Shown in pieces: positions 36,297 to 44,775 of a stretch of 64,000 bases of DNA (within the stretch, counting starts at the first letter, position 1; each line of letters opens with the position of its first letter). Location of the stretch: contig NZ_CP015506.1 in NCBI RefSeq assembly GCF_000294775.2, positions 1,401,501 to 1,465,500 on the forward strand. Direction: 5' to 3'. The position numbers were made by a program, and so were the translations under genes. Below the pieces are notes generated by a model. That model saw only the letters and a list, made by a program, of their open reading frames with translations, ran no database searches and had not been told where the DNA came from. Source of the stretch: Cytobacillus oceanisediminis 2691. GTDB taxonomy: Bacteria; Bacillota; Bacilli; Bacillales; Cytobacillaceae.

Positions 36297-36997
36297 TACT
36301 CGATGCTGCAATATACGGCAGGGCAGTTTTCACAGCCTATTTCATTTTTTAAATATTCAAGATCTTTGACTGTGATTTTTCCATTTAGAATGGTAATGAT
36401 GCTGTCTTTTTTCAGTTCACCCAGTATCCGGTTGGTGCTTTCCCTGGATGTGCCGCAAAAATTCCCAAGCTCTTGATTCGTAAGGGGCAGATCAATGAGT
36501 ATGCCATCCTTAACTTTTATGCCATAGCTGTTAGTCATTCTGATAAGGGTTGAATACAGGGCACCTTTTTTTCCGTTAAGGACGAGATCTCTAAATTTGG
36601 TCTGAGTATTACGAAAGTGGTCGCTCATCCATTTCATAAATTCATAAGCCAATGTGCTATTTTTAAATATCTCCTTTTCCAGGACATCTTTTTTTATCAC
36701 AGCTACTTCGCCAGCTTCAAGAACTAAAGCATTCAATAAATATTTAGGGTTACTGGTAAATAGGGTAAGCTCGCCAATAATTTCATTTTCTCCGCATAAC
36801 CTGAAGGTAAGTTCTCTGCCATCAGCTGTTATCTTGCTGATTTGTATCTTGCCTGAAAGTATAATATAAAGTTCAGCAGCATCCATACCTTCCTGAAAAA
36901 TGTAAGCCCCTTTGGAGGTTTTCATACGCCGGTCTGCAAAATGAAGAAGCTCTTTAATCTCAATGGAATGTGTCGGTTTAATGGCTGTGCGAGCCAT
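36296..36997 (-). CDS. fnr: Anaerobic regulator Fnr, Bacillus type
   Basis: 233-residue Crp/Fnr regulator: cyclic-nucleotide-like beta barrel (GAYIFQEGMDAAELYIILSGK), dimer helix and a C-terminal winged HTH (LTNQELGNFCGTSRESTNRILGEL). The C-terminus GCENCPAVYCSIE holds Cys222, Cys225 and Cys230. Their spacing matches the three [4Fe-4S] ligands of B. subtilis Fnr (Cys227/230/235), and Asp137 lies where its fourth ligand Asp141 would be. It should bind TGTGA-N6-TCACT without oxygen. Four such boxes lie within 6.5 kb. AAGGAGG precedes the ATG. Confidence 0.93.
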   Translation of the reverse strand: MARTAIKPTHSIEIKELLHFADRRMKTSKGAYIFQEGMDAAELYIILSGKIQISKITADGRELTFRLCGENEIIGELTLFTSNPKYLLNALVLEAGEVAVIKKDVLEKEIFKNSTLAYEFMKWMSDHFRNTQTKFRDLVLNGKKGALYSTLIRMTNSYGIKVKDGILIDLPLTNQELGNFCGTSRESTNRILGELKKDSIITILNGKITVKDLEYLKNEIGCENCPAVYCSIE

Positions 36998-37030
36998 ATT
37001 AATCCTCCTTCATAAAACAACTGTCTTTTT

Positions 37031-37056
37031 TCACAATAGTATCATTTGTATAGTGA
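37031..37056. promoter_or_regulatory. Imperfect 26-bp palindrome upstream of fnr
   Basis: Arms TCACAATA and TATAGTGA (one mismatch), centred in the fnr/moaA divergent region, 34-59 bp before the fnr ATG. Spacing differs from the Fnr boxes. Possible operator for fnr control. Confidence 0.4.
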
Positions 37057-37283
37057 AAACATTGCCGGCTTTTGTGTCTTTATTGTGGCATTTTCTATTG
37101 AAATGGTGTGTCTTTGTTATTATATAAACAATTCCCTATTAACATTGAAACGATTGTATGTTCTAATAGTAGAAGCCCTTAATTTGAGATACCGGGTTAT
37201 TTCTGTTATTTTAAGGGAAAGGCTAAAATATACATCTGTATAGAAAGCTTATTTAAGTCACTCTTTATATGGAGTTGAACGAA

Positions 37284-38300
37284 ATGGCTAAAACAATCGT
37301 TAAAGATAAATTGAATAGACCTTTAAGAGATCTTCGTATTTCTGTCATTGACCGCTGTAATTTCCGCTGTCAATACTGCATGCCGGCAGAAGTCTTCGGC
37401 CCGGATTTCGCTTTCCTTCCAAAAAATGAACTTCTGAGCTATGAAGAAATTGAACGGCTGGCTAAAATTTTTGTAAGCCTTGGCGTGGAGAAGATCAGGT
37501 TAACAGGCGGAGAACCTCTTATGAGAAAGGATATGCCTAAACTTGTAAAAATGCTTTCAGACATTGAGGGCTTAAAAGATATAGGTCTTACCACAAATGG
37601 TGTATTGCTGCCCAAACATGCGAAAGATTTAAAGGAAGCAGGGCTGGTGAGGGTTAACATCAGTCTGGACAGTTTGGATGATGAGCTGTTTGGAAAAATA
37701 AACGGACGCAATGTGGGTGTCAAACCAGTTCTTAAAGGAATCGAGGCAGCAAAAGAAGCAGGGCTTGGCGTCAAGCTTAATATGGTTGTTAAAAAAGGCC
37801 TGAATGATTCTGAAATTGTCCCGATGGCTAAGTTCTGCAAAGATAACGGCTTACAGCTCCGCTTTATTGAATACATGGATGTCGGCAGTACAAACGGCTG
37901 GAAGATGGACGAGGTTGTTACCAAAAAAGAAATTTATGACATTTTAAAGGAACATTATTTATTGGAACCGGTAGATCCGGATTATTTCGGAGAGGTTGCC
38001 AAGCGATACCGTTATAAGGATACTGATGTAGATGTTGGGTTTATTACATCTGTTTCTGAATCTTTCTGTTCAAGCTGCACACGTTCAAGATTGTCAGCAA
38101 ACGGCCAAATTTTTACATGCCTATTTAATGGAGAAGGACATGATCTGAAGGGATTTATGAGAAAAGGCGCCACGGATGAAGAAATTACTGATCAGATTGT
38201 TAATATTTGGAACGGCAGAAAAGACAGATATTCAGACGAACGGACTGAAGAGACCATTGCCAGCAGGAAAAAAATTGAAATGTCCTATATTGGAGGATAA
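37284..38300 (+). CDS. moaA: GTP 3',8-cyclase MoaA
   Basis: 338 residues. First step of molybdenum cofactor synthesis: radical SAM rearrangement of GTP to 3',8-cyclo-dihydro-GTP. N-terminal cluster [10 protein letters not shown] (Cys-x3-Cys-x2-Cys), the C-terminal cluster [18 protein letters not shown], and the terminal Gly-Gly tail needed for activity (MSYIGG) are all intact. The ATG at 37284 follows GGAG by 9 bp; an ATG at 37269 is in frame. Supplies Moco with moeA and mobB nearby. No Fnr box of the local type is visible upstream. Confidence 0.95.
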   Translation: MAKTIVKDKLNRPLRDLRISVIDRCNFRCQYCMPAEVFGPDFAFLPKNELLSYEEIERLAKIFVSLGVEKIRLTGGEPLMRKDMPKLVKMLSDIEGLKDIGLTTNGVLLPKHAKDLKEAGLVRVNISLDSLDDELFGKINGRNVGVKPVLKGIEAAKEAGLGVKLNMVVKKGLNDSEIVPMAKFCKDNGLQLRFIEYMDVGSTNGWKMDEVVTKKEIYDILKEHYLLEPVDPDYFGEVAKRYRYKDTDVDVGFITSVSESFCSSCTRSRLSANGQIFTCLFNGEGHDLKGFMRKGATDEEITDQIVNIWNGRKDRYSDERTEETIASRKKIEMSYIGG

Positions 38301-38380
38301 AAAAAGCATGCTTTGCTTTGTCACGAGAAATGGACATAGGCGGGCAGGCTTTTTATTTTGTCGTTCAGACTGCAAAAAAA

Positions 38381-38402
38381 CTGCAGCCGTTATTGGCTAC
38401 AG
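38381..38402 (-). terminator. Terminator after ric
   Basis: Minus strand CTGTAGCC-AATAAC-GGCTGCAG followed by seven T. Confidence 0.88.
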
Positions 38403-38412
38403 ATCGTAATGT

Positions 38413-39105
38413 TTATAAATATCTTGGAAAAAGAATGTTATTCTCAAGGTGAACATGCATGAAGGTTTGGCTTTCCAGATCTTCCAGCCGCTTATACACT
38501 AGACGGTACGATCCGCATGCATCTGAAGGTGGAGTATAATCAGATGTAATTTCTCTTAATTCCTTTAAAATTGAACCTGCATGATCATGCTCTTTCTCAA
38601 GCTCCCGGATATAGCTGATGATTTCTTTGCGATTTTCAACCTGAGGATCTTCAAGCTTCAGGAGCATTGGAAAAACTGACTCTTCCTCTTTAGAAGTATG
38701 TTCAAGAAGCTCATGCTTCAGCTCAAAGAATAATTGGTGGACTTTTAAAAGCTCCTCATGGCTTTCTCCATGGACTCTTGAAACCTTTGTTACATACGGG
38801 CTTAATAGCGATAGTTCCTCCTCAAGAGGACGATGATATCGATTGATGACATGTTCAATAATGTCTTCTGATGCACTGTCTGTCCAAACCTCTAAATCAT
38901 CGGTTTGGTTTTCCTTCTGAATAACCTCGTTCAATTCTTTTATCAGAACCTCCATATCTGCAGACTGATCAGAAACTGCACGCACCAGCGGAATATTTCC
39001 ACCGCAGCAAAAATCAATGCGATGACGTTTAAAAACATCACTTGTCTTTGGAAATTCATTTACAATATCTTTTACCAGACGGTCTTCTGTAAGATGTATG
39101 GTCAT
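38413..39105 (-). CDS. ric: Iron-sulfur cluster repair protein Ric (ScdA/YtfE family)
   Basis: 230 residues. N-terminal DUF542 (PKTSDVFKRHRIDFCCGG) followed by a di-iron hemerythrin-like domain with His/Glu ligands in HVINRYHRPLEEE, FELKHELLEHTSKEEESVFP, EKEHDHAG and HVHLENNILFP. Family members repair Fe-S clusters damaged by nitric oxide and oxidants. An Fnr box at about -41.5 links it to the anaerobic island, fitting protection from NO made during nitrate/nitrite reduction. AAGGAGG precedes the ATG. Confidence 0.93.
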   Translation of the reverse strand: MTIHLTEDRLVKDIVNEFPKTSDVFKRHRIDFCCGGNIPLVRAVSDQSADMEVLIKELNEVIQKENQTDDLEVWTDSASEDIIEHVINRYHRPLEEELSLLSPYVTKVSRVHGESHEELLKVHQLFFELKHELLEHTSKEEESVFPMLLKLEDPQVENRKEIISYIRELEKEHDHAGSILKELREITSDYTPPSDACGSYRLVYKRLEDLESQTFMHVHLENNILFPRYL

Positions 39106-39140
39106 TGAATTTTCCTCCTTTTATCTTGTGAACTATCTAA

Positions 39141-39183
39141 AGAATAAACGAATTTCCTTTTTAATTTGGTGACGGGCATCACA
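39141..39183 (-). promoter_or_regulatory. Fnr box and -10 upstream of ric
   Basis: Minus strand TGTGATGCCCGTCACC (39183-39168), one base off TGTGA-N6-TCACT, then 21 bp, then TATTCT (39146-39141). Geometry identical to the other three sites. Confidence 0.82.
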
Positions 39184-39260
39184 CTTGCAGGCTTTTTATA
39201 AAGTTTTTTGGGTAGGCTATTTTCGCATAAATTGTTGTTCTTTGCCTATCAATGTTGTCC

Positions 39261-39449
39261 GTTGATTTCCGCTCCAGACTGCTCGCTTTCCGCGGGGCGG
39301 GCGGTGAGCCTCCTCAACGCTCCGCGTCTGCGGGGTCTCACCTGTCCCGCTACTCCCGCAGGACATTGAGTAAGCTCCCTTGAGTAAACACCGCACGAAG
39401 AAAATGCGAGTGCATTTTCGAGGATCTCGCACCTTCCGCTACAATCAAC
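39261..39449. repeat. GC-rich dispersed element C
   Basis: Begins GTTGATTTCCGCTCCAG and ends TTCCGCTACAATCAAC, so short inverted ends GTTGAT/ATCAAC. The interior has CTTTCCGCGGGGCGGGCGG, TGCGGGGTCTCACCTG and CCCGCAGGA. Much richer in GC than flanking DNA. The pattern is familiar from intergenic repeats of many Bacillaceae genomes. It fills most of the 513-bp ric-moeA gap; the two ends of that gap hold the ric and moeA Fnr promoters. Confidence 0.8.
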
Positions 39450-39528
39450 TCAGTAAATAATATAAAAAAAGCAACAAACCTTACGAAAACGGCCTTTGGG
39501 TAAAACCATGCACATGTGAAACTGAAAG

Positions 39529-39571
39529 TGTGATGATTGTCATGTTATAAGTTTTCATGTACGTTTATAAT
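39529..39571 (+). promoter_or_regulatory. Fnr box and -10 upstream of moeA-mobB
   Basis: TGTGATGATTGTCATG (39529-39544; TGTGA perfect, TCATG two bases off), then 21 bp, then TATAAT (39566-39571). Confidence 0.78.
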
Positions 39572-39618
39572 AATTGAAATAGAAAAAGCGTTAAGAAAAG
39601 TACATAGGAGCTGATATA

Positions 39619-40884
39619 ATGCTGGAAAAAAGAACTCCCATTCCTGTTGGGGAAGCAGTAAAAAAAATCATGGCCTATCAATTAAAAGGAAGTGCAGAAT
39701 ACATATCCATTAATGAAAGCAACGGTCGTTTTCTTGCAGAAGACTTAAAAGCGACCCATGATGTCCCTCATTTTGACCGATCACCATATGATGGATTTGC
39801 TGTTCGTTCAGCAGATACAAAGGAAGCTTCAATGGAAAATCCCGCAGTATTTGAGGTAGTAGATCATATTGGCGCAGGGCATGTAACTTCCAAAAACATT
39901 GGTCCATTCCAGGCTGTGAGAATTATGACTGGTGCGCAAATGCCTGAAGAATGTGATGCCGTAGTAATGCTCGAGCTGGCAAAAGCATATGAAGAAGACG
40001 GTAAGAATTTTATGTCCATTAAACGCTCCTATAATAGTGGAGACAATGTTTCCTTCAAGGGCGAAGATGCGAAAAAAGGAGATTCACTGGTCAAGAAGGG
40101 GACAAAAATCAACCCGGGAATTCAGGCTATTCTTGCTACCTTTGGCTATGCCGAAGTACCGGTTGCAAAGAAGCCTGTTATCGGATTATTTGCAACAGGC
40201 ACAGAGCTATTGGAAGTACACGAACCGCTGCAGCCAGGGAAAATCAGAAACAGCAATGCCCATATGATAACAGCCCAAATTGAAAGGGCTGGGGCGGAAG
40301 TTATTTATTATGGAAAGCTCCCTGATGAATTTGATACATGTTTCGATGCTGTGAAAGAAGCATTGAACAGCGTGGATATACTGATTACTACTGGCGGTGT
40401 ATCTGTAGGCGATTTTGATTATCTGCCGGGCATTTACGAAAAGCTTGGGGCAGAGGTCCTTTTCAATAAAGTTGCAATGCGGCCCGGAAGTGTGACTACA
40501 GTTGCCCAGCATGAAGGGAAGCTTTTGTTTGGACTTTCCGGAAATCCTTCTGCCTGCTATGTCGGATTTGAGCTTTTTGCAAGACCGATTATCCGGAAAA
40601 TGCTGTTCTCTGAGAAGCCGCATTTAAGAAAAGAAACAGCAGAGCTCGTGGCTGAGTTTCCAAAAGCAAATCCATTTACACGATTTGTCCGGACAGCTGT
40701 GAATTATTCAGGAGGCAGACTGGTTGCGGCGCCAAGCGGAGTGGATAAATCAAACATTGTGATGAGTCTCGCCGGCGCGAATTCACTAATGATTCTGCCC
40801 GGCGGAACTAGAGGCTATGGCATGGGCGACATTGTTGAGGTGCTATTGCTTGAGGACCATGAAGGAAGCGAATGGCCATGGTAA
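39619..40884 (+). CDS. moeA: Molybdopterin molybdenumtransferase MoeA
   Basis: 421 residues. Inserts molybdate into adenylated molybdopterin, the last step of Moco synthesis. Domains: N-terminal MoeA-N with FDRSPYDGFAVRSADT, MPEECDAVVMLE; central MoCF domain with NSNAHMITAQIERAGAE, TTGGVSVGDFDYLP and LSGNPSACYVGFELF; C-terminal barrel. Translation overlaps mobB by 13 bp, so they form an operon. The promoter carries an Fnr box at about -41.5. Confidence 0.95.
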   Translation: MLEKRTPIPVGEAVKKIMAYQLKGSAEYISINESNGRFLAEDLKATHDVPHFDRSPYDGFAVRSADTKEASMENPAVFEVVDHIGAGHVTSKNIGPFQAVRIMTGAQMPEECDAVVMLELAKAYEEDGKNFMSIKRSYNSGDNVSFKGEDAKKGDSLVKKGTKINPGIQAILATFGYAEVPVAKKPVIGLFATGTELLEVHEPLQPGKIRNSNAHMITAQIERAGAEVIYYGKLPDEFDTCFDAVKEALNSVDILITTGGVSVGDFDYLPGIYEKLGAEVLFNKVAMRPGSVTTVAQHEGKLLFGLSGNPSACYVGFELFARPIIRKMLFSEKPHLRKETAELVAEFPKANPFTRFVRTAVNYSGGRLVAAPSGVDKSNIVMSLAGANSLMILPGGTRGYGMGDIVEVLLLEDHEGSEWPW

Positions 40885-41414
40885 AGGAACCTGTTATTTT
40901 TCAGGTATCCGGCTATCAAAACAGTGGAAAAACAACATTGGTTAACAAAATAATTTCCGGATTAAAAGGGAAGGGACTTTCTGTCGTTACCATTAAGCAT
41001 CATGGTCATGGCGGCAAACCCGAAACCCCAGAAGGAAAGGATTCCAGCAATCATATTGAATCAGGAGCAGCCGCTTCAATTGTTGAGGGTGGAGGCAGAC
41101 TGCTTTTACAAGCTGAGAAGAAAAGCTGGAGCCTGGAGGAGCAAATTAATATTGCCGTGCAGCTGCAGCCTGATGTAGTGCTTATTGAAGGTCATAAAAA
41201 GGCTTCATACCCTAAAGCACTCATGCTCAGAAGTGATGAAGATAGGTACCTTATAGAGGAACTGACAAATATCTGTGCACTCTTCTGCTGGGAAGATAAA
41301 GTGATTAAGCACAAGGCTGCAGATTTGGAAACTCCGTTTTTCAGCATCCGTGATCCCAAAGGCACTGAGTGGATTATTGAGTATTTAGTGAGCGAAAGTA
41401 AGAAAAAGAAATAA
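40872..41414 (+). CDS. mobB: Molybdopterin-guanine dinucleotide biosynthesis protein MobB
   Basis: 180 residues. GTP-binding adaptor of Moco/MGD synthesis: P-loop VSGYQNSGKTTLVNKI at the N-terminus, TIKHHGHGG, and LIEGHKKASYPKALML. Its ATG lies inside the last codons of moeA; a second ATG two codons on is possible. Nitrate reductase, the usual MGD user, is not in this window, so it is presumably encoded elsewhere. Confidence 0.93.
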   Translation: MAMVKEPVIFQVSGYQNSGKTTLVNKIISGLKGKGLSVVTIKHHGHGGKPETPEGKDSSNHIESGAAASIVEGGGRLLLQAEKKSWSLEEQINIAVQLQPDVVLIEGHKKASYPKALMLRSDEDRYLIEELTNICALFCWEDKVIKHKAADLETPFFSIRDPKGTEWIIEYLVSESKKKK

Positions 41415-41423
41415 GATTAAACA

Positions 41424-41457
41424 AAACAGTCCATTTTTTTTGGGGGCTGTTTTTAAT
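41424..41457 (+). terminator. Terminator after mobB
   Basis: AACAGTCC / GGGGCTGTT imperfect stem around a T-rich loop, ending in TTTTTAAT. Confidence 0.65.
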
Positions 41458-41498
41458 AATTCTCTAAAAGTTGAACGTTTTGTGGCGATTTGTTTACC

Positions 41499-41541
41499 AG
41501 TGATAATCTTCACTTATTATTTACGCGGAAAATTATATATT
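41499..41541 (+). promoter_or_regulatory. Fnr box and -10 upstream of ywiC
   Basis: AGTGATAATCTTCACT (41499-41514), one base off the consensus, then 21 bp, then TATATT (41536-41541). ywiC is a known Fnr target in B. subtilis. Confidence 0.82.
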
Positions 41542-41572
41542 ATTGGCAGAAAGCAGCGGGGAGGTATTAAGG

Positions 41573-42292
41573 ATGAAGTTATTTATGCCAAAACAGCATG
41601 GAGCCTGGGCAATGCTGATCCTGCCATTTTGGCTCGGGGCGGCGGCATCTGATATTATTTGGTCTCATATCCCGTTTTTTTTAGGATGGATATTATTATA
41701 TCTGGCTACTTATCCTGGCCTTCTCCTATTTAAAAGAAAAAGGATGGCTTTTTATGCAAAGTGGGCTATTATTTATTTGGTTCCGGCTATTTTACTGCTA
41801 TTATTCCCTTTACTGGTAAGGCCGTCGATTATCATATTTGGACTTCTTATGATTCCTTTTTTTATCATTAATGCACGCTATTCGTCTAATAACAGAGATA
41901 GGGCATTGGGTAACGACTTTAGTGCCATTAGTGCCTTTTCCATAGCAGGCCTTGCGAGCAGCTATTTGCCGCATGGGGAAATTACACCGCTGGCCTGGAC
42001 AGTATTTGCAGCTTCCATTTCATTTTTTGCCGGAAGCACCTTCTATGTAAAATCAATGATCAGGGAAAAGAAAAACATTTCCTTCAAATGGATTTCGTGG
42101 ATCTTTCATGCTGCGGTACCGATCCTCTGGCTGCTGGCAGGTGGATGGATTGTATCTGCAGCGTTTCTTCCCAGCCTTTTTCGGTCCATTGCATTTTATG
42201 GGAAATCATTTACACCTAAAAAAATTGGGATATATGAAATTGCGAATGCAGCCATATTCTTTTTCATGTTATTACTTGCCATTCATAATTAA
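41573..42292 (+). CDS. ywiC: YwiC-like membrane protein
   Basis: 239 residues with seven or more transmembrane segments. It begins MKLFMPKQHGAWAMLILPFW, the hallmark of YwiC-like proteins, and ends in TPKKIGIYEIANAAIFFFML. In B. subtilis ywiC lies beside fnr and the nitrate reductase genes; its biochemical role is unknown. Start at 41573 uses GGGGAGG at 8 bp; a 10-codon longer frame has no site. Fnr box present upstream and terminator downstream. Confidence 0.9.
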   Translation: MKLFMPKQHGAWAMLILPFWLGAAASDIIWSHIPFFLGWILLYLATYPGLLLFKRKRMAFYAKWAIIYLVPAILLLLFPLLVRPSIIIFGLLMIPFFIINARYSSNNRDRALGNDFSAISAFSIAGLASSYLPHGEITPLAWTVFAASISFFAGSTFYVKSMIREKKNISFKWISWIFHAAVPILWLLAGGWIVSAAFLPSLFRSIAFYGKSFTPKKIGIYEIANAAIFFFMLLLAIHN

Positions 42293-42294
42293 AG

Positions 42295-42320
42295 ACCGGC
42301 CTGACCAGGCCGGTTTTTTA
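42295..42320 (+). terminator. Terminator after ywiC
   Basis: Stem ACCGGCCTG/CAGGCCGGT with a short loop, six T follow. Confidence 0.93.
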
Positions 42321-42389
42321 ATTTATCCAGAAATAGCTGTGCTGAGTATAAATAAATATTAGAAATCTTTAAAACTTCAGTAAAATAGG

Positions 42390-42418
42390 TTGCAATTTTT
42401 TCTTTCAGTTTCTATAAT
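42390..42418 (+). promoter_or_regulatory. Sigma-A promoter of the argC operon
   Basis: TTGCAA, 17-bp spacer, TATAAT. Expected start near 42425, 64 bp before argC. Confidence 0.82.
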
Positions 42419-42427
42419 AAGAGAAAC

Positions 42428-42466
42428 ATAAATTCATAAATATGTATATAAATGATTAAATATACA
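42428..42466. promoter_or_regulatory. Candidate AhrC/ArgR operator region before argC
   Basis: Two AT-rich near-palindromes: CATAAATTCATAAATATG (42428-42445) and, overlapping it, arms TGTATAT/ATATACA (42443-42466). They lie just after the promoter, as ARG boxes do in B. subtilis argC. Match to the ARG consensus is partial. Confidence 0.6.
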
Positions 42467-42488
42467 ATTAAGTGTGGAAGGAGCAATT

Positions 42489-43520
42489 ATGAACGTTTCA
42501 ATCATCGGAACAACCGGATATGGGGGTGCGGAATTGCTCCGTATCCTTAAACAGCATCCAGAATTTAATATTAAATCGATTCATTCAACGAAAGAAGATC
42601 TGCCCATTTGGAATGAATATCCCCATCTATATGAAATCATTGACAAGAACTTACAGGGGATTGATCCAGCTCAAATAGCAGACCAGTCTGATATTGTTTT
42701 TCTGGCAACACCATCTGGAGTATCAGGGAAACTTGCTGAAAATTTTTCAGGCAAGAATATAAAGGTAATTGACCTTTCCGGTGATCTTCGAATCCCGGCT
42801 CAAGCCTATCTGAAGTGGTATAAACACACTCCTGCTAACGAATCTCTGGTAGAAAAAGCAGTATATGGGCTTTCTGAGTGGCATCATGACGAAATAGCTT
42901 CCGCAGAAATCATATCTAATCCTGGGTGCTATCCAACAGCTGCTCTGTTAAGTCTTGCACCAGTTGTAAAAGAAAATTTAATAAAGCCCGATAGCATTGT
43001 GGTCGATGCAAAGTCCGGTGTGTCAGGGGCAGGAAGGGCGCTTTCAAGATCAACAAGCTATGCAGAAGCTAATGAAAACCTGCGTGTTTATAAGGTAAAC
43101 CAGCACCAGCATACACCTGAGATCGAACAGCAGCTGATGAAATGGAATTCCGCTCTAAAGCCGATTACATTCACGACCCATCTTCTTCCTATTACAAGAG
43201 GCATTATGACAACCAGCTATGTTCAGCTGACAAAAGAATACACTTCTTCTCAAATTCTTGAACTTTATCAATCAGTTTATGAAAAACAGCCGTTTATTCG
43301 AATTCGTCCTGAAAATTCTTTCCCTTCCGTAAAAGAGGTGGCAGGCTCTAATTTTTGCGATATAGGTGTTCATGTGGATTCCAGAACGGGCAGACTGACA
43401 ATAGTTTCAGTGATTGATAATTTAATGAAGGGAGCAGCCGGGCAGGCTGTACAAAATGCCAATATTATGAGCAGATTGGATGAAAAAGCAGGTCTCGGAT
43501 TTGTACCGCTCTATCCATAA
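42489..43520 (+). CDS. argC: N-acetyl-gamma-glutamyl-phosphate reductase ArgC
   Basis: 343 residues. Third step of arginine synthesis: NADPH-dependent reduction of N-acetylglutamyl phosphate to the semialdehyde. NADP-binding start MNVSIIGTTGYGGAELLRIL, catalytic Cys in SNPGCYPTAALL, and HQHTPEIEQ/FTTHLLPITRGI. The ATG at 42489 follows GGAAGGAG. First gene of argC-argJ-argB-argD-carA-carB-argF, the same order as in B. subtilis. Confidence 0.96.
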   Translation: MNVSIIGTTGYGGAELLRILKQHPEFNIKSIHSTKEDLPIWNEYPHLYEIIDKNLQGIDPAQIADQSDIVFLATPSGVSGKLAENFSGKNIKVIDLSGDLRIPAQAYLKWYKHTPANESLVEKAVYGLSEWHHDEIASAEIISNPGCYPTAALLSLAPVVKENLIKPDSIVVDAKSGVSGAGRALSRSTSYAEANENLRVYKVNQHQHTPEIEQQLMKWNSALKPITFTTHLLPITRGIMTTSYVQLTKEYTSSQILELYQSVYEKQPFIRIRPENSFPSVKEVAGSNFCDIGVHVDSRTGRLTIVSVIDNLMKGAAGQAVQNANIMSRLDEKAGLGFVPLYP

Positions 43521-43533
43521 GGAGGAAAGATAA

Positions 43534-44763
43534 ATGCAATTAGTATCTCAAACTGAAGTAACCGAACTGCCGACAGGAAGCATCATAACACCGAAAGGCT
43601 TTACCGCAGCTGGCGTCCATGCAGGGCTGCGCTATTCAAAAAAGGACCTGGGAATTATATTAAGCGATACTCCTGCACAATGTGCAGCTGTCTATACAAC
43701 AAGCCATTTTCAGGCTGCCCCTTTAAAAGTTACTCAGGAAAGCATGGCAGCAGAAGGCCTCATTCAGGCTGTTATAGTAAATAGTGCATGTGCCAATGCC
43801 TGTACAGGGGACCAGGGGCTAAAGGATGCTTATCAAATGAGAAAATCAGCTGCAGATAAATTCAATTTAAAGGAACAGCATGTGGCGGTTGCCTCTACTG
43901 GTGTCATTGGAGAATATATGCAGATGGATAAGATAGAAGAGGGCATTAAGATGCTGAAGCCAGGCAATGAGGCATTACACTCAGAGGATTTTCAAACAGC
44001 TATATTAACAACGGATTTAGTGATGAAGAAGTGCTGCTATTCGGCAGTAATCGATGGGAAAACCGTTACAATGGGCGGCTCGGCAAAGGGGTCTGGAATG
44101 ATTCATCCCAATATGGCAACCATGCTTGCGTTTATCACAACAGATGCGAATATAGACTGCGGAGATTTGCAATTTGCATTGAAACAGGTTACCGATCGAA
44201 CATTCAATCAGATAACCGTTGATGGAGATACCTCAACAAATGATATGGTATTGGTCATGGCCAATGGAACCAGCGGTATAAATAAACTTTCGCCGAACCA
44301 TCCAGATTGGGATGTATTTATACAGATGCTTTCTCAAACGAGTGAAAGTCTTGCCAAACAGATTGCAAAAGATGGTGAGGGAGCAACAAAGCTGATAGAA
44401 GTGGAGGTATCAGGGACAAAGTCGGATGACGATGCCAGAATGATTGCTAAACAGATTGTCGGCTCGAACCTTGTTAAGACTGCTATATATGGAGCGGATG
44501 CCAATTGGGGCAGAATTATCGGGGCAATCGGACAGAGCCAGCCAGCTATTGATCCGTCTTCGGTAGATATCGCAATCGGACCTATAGTCATGCTGAAAAA
44601 TAGTGTTCCACTGGCATTTTCTGAAGAAGAAGCAAAAGAGTACTTATCAAATGCCGCCATTCAGATTACTGTGAATCTTCACCAGGGAGCAGGAAAAGGG
44701 AAGGCCTGGGGATGTGACTTATCCTATGATTATGTCAAAATCAATGCAAGCTATCGTACCTGA
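43534..44763 (+). CDS. argJ: Bifunctional glutamate N-acetyltransferase / amino-acid N-acetyltransferase ArgJ
   Basis: 409 residues. Recycles the acetyl group from N-acetylornithine to glutamate and can also use acetyl-CoA. The autoprocessing site is intact: KGSGMIHPNMATMLAF, cleaved before Thr in A-T-M-L, which becomes the nucleophile of the beta chain. GGAGGAAAG precedes the ATG, 13 bp after argC. Confidence 0.96.
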   Translation: MQLVSQTEVTELPTGSIITPKGFTAAGVHAGLRYSKKDLGIILSDTPAQCAAVYTTSHFQAAPLKVTQESMAAEGLIQAVIVNSACANACTGDQGLKDAYQMRKSAADKFNLKEQHVAVASTGVIGEYMQMDKIEEGIKMLKPGNEALHSEDFQTAILTTDLVMKKCCYSAVIDGKTVTMGGSAKGSGMIHPNMATMLAFITTDANIDCGDLQFALKQVTDRTFNQITVDGDTSTNDMVLVMANGTSGINKLSPNHPDWDVFIQMLSQTSESLAKQIAKDGEGATKLIEVEVSGTKSDDDARMIAKQIVGSNLVKTAIYGADANWGRIIGAIGQSQPAIDPSSVDIAIGPIVMLKNSVPLAFSEEEAKEYLSNAAIQITVNLHQGAGKGKAWGCDLSYDYVKINASYRT

Positions 44764-44775
44764 GGGGGATGCCAT

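Noticed and set aside
37057..37283. Fnr box upstream of moaA
   Set aside because: No TGTGA-N6-TCACT-like sequence with the 21-bp spacing was found on this side of the divergent region.
39217..39432. Open frame within element C
   Set aside because: Explained by GC-rich repeat sequence; no ribosome site and no recognisable protein.
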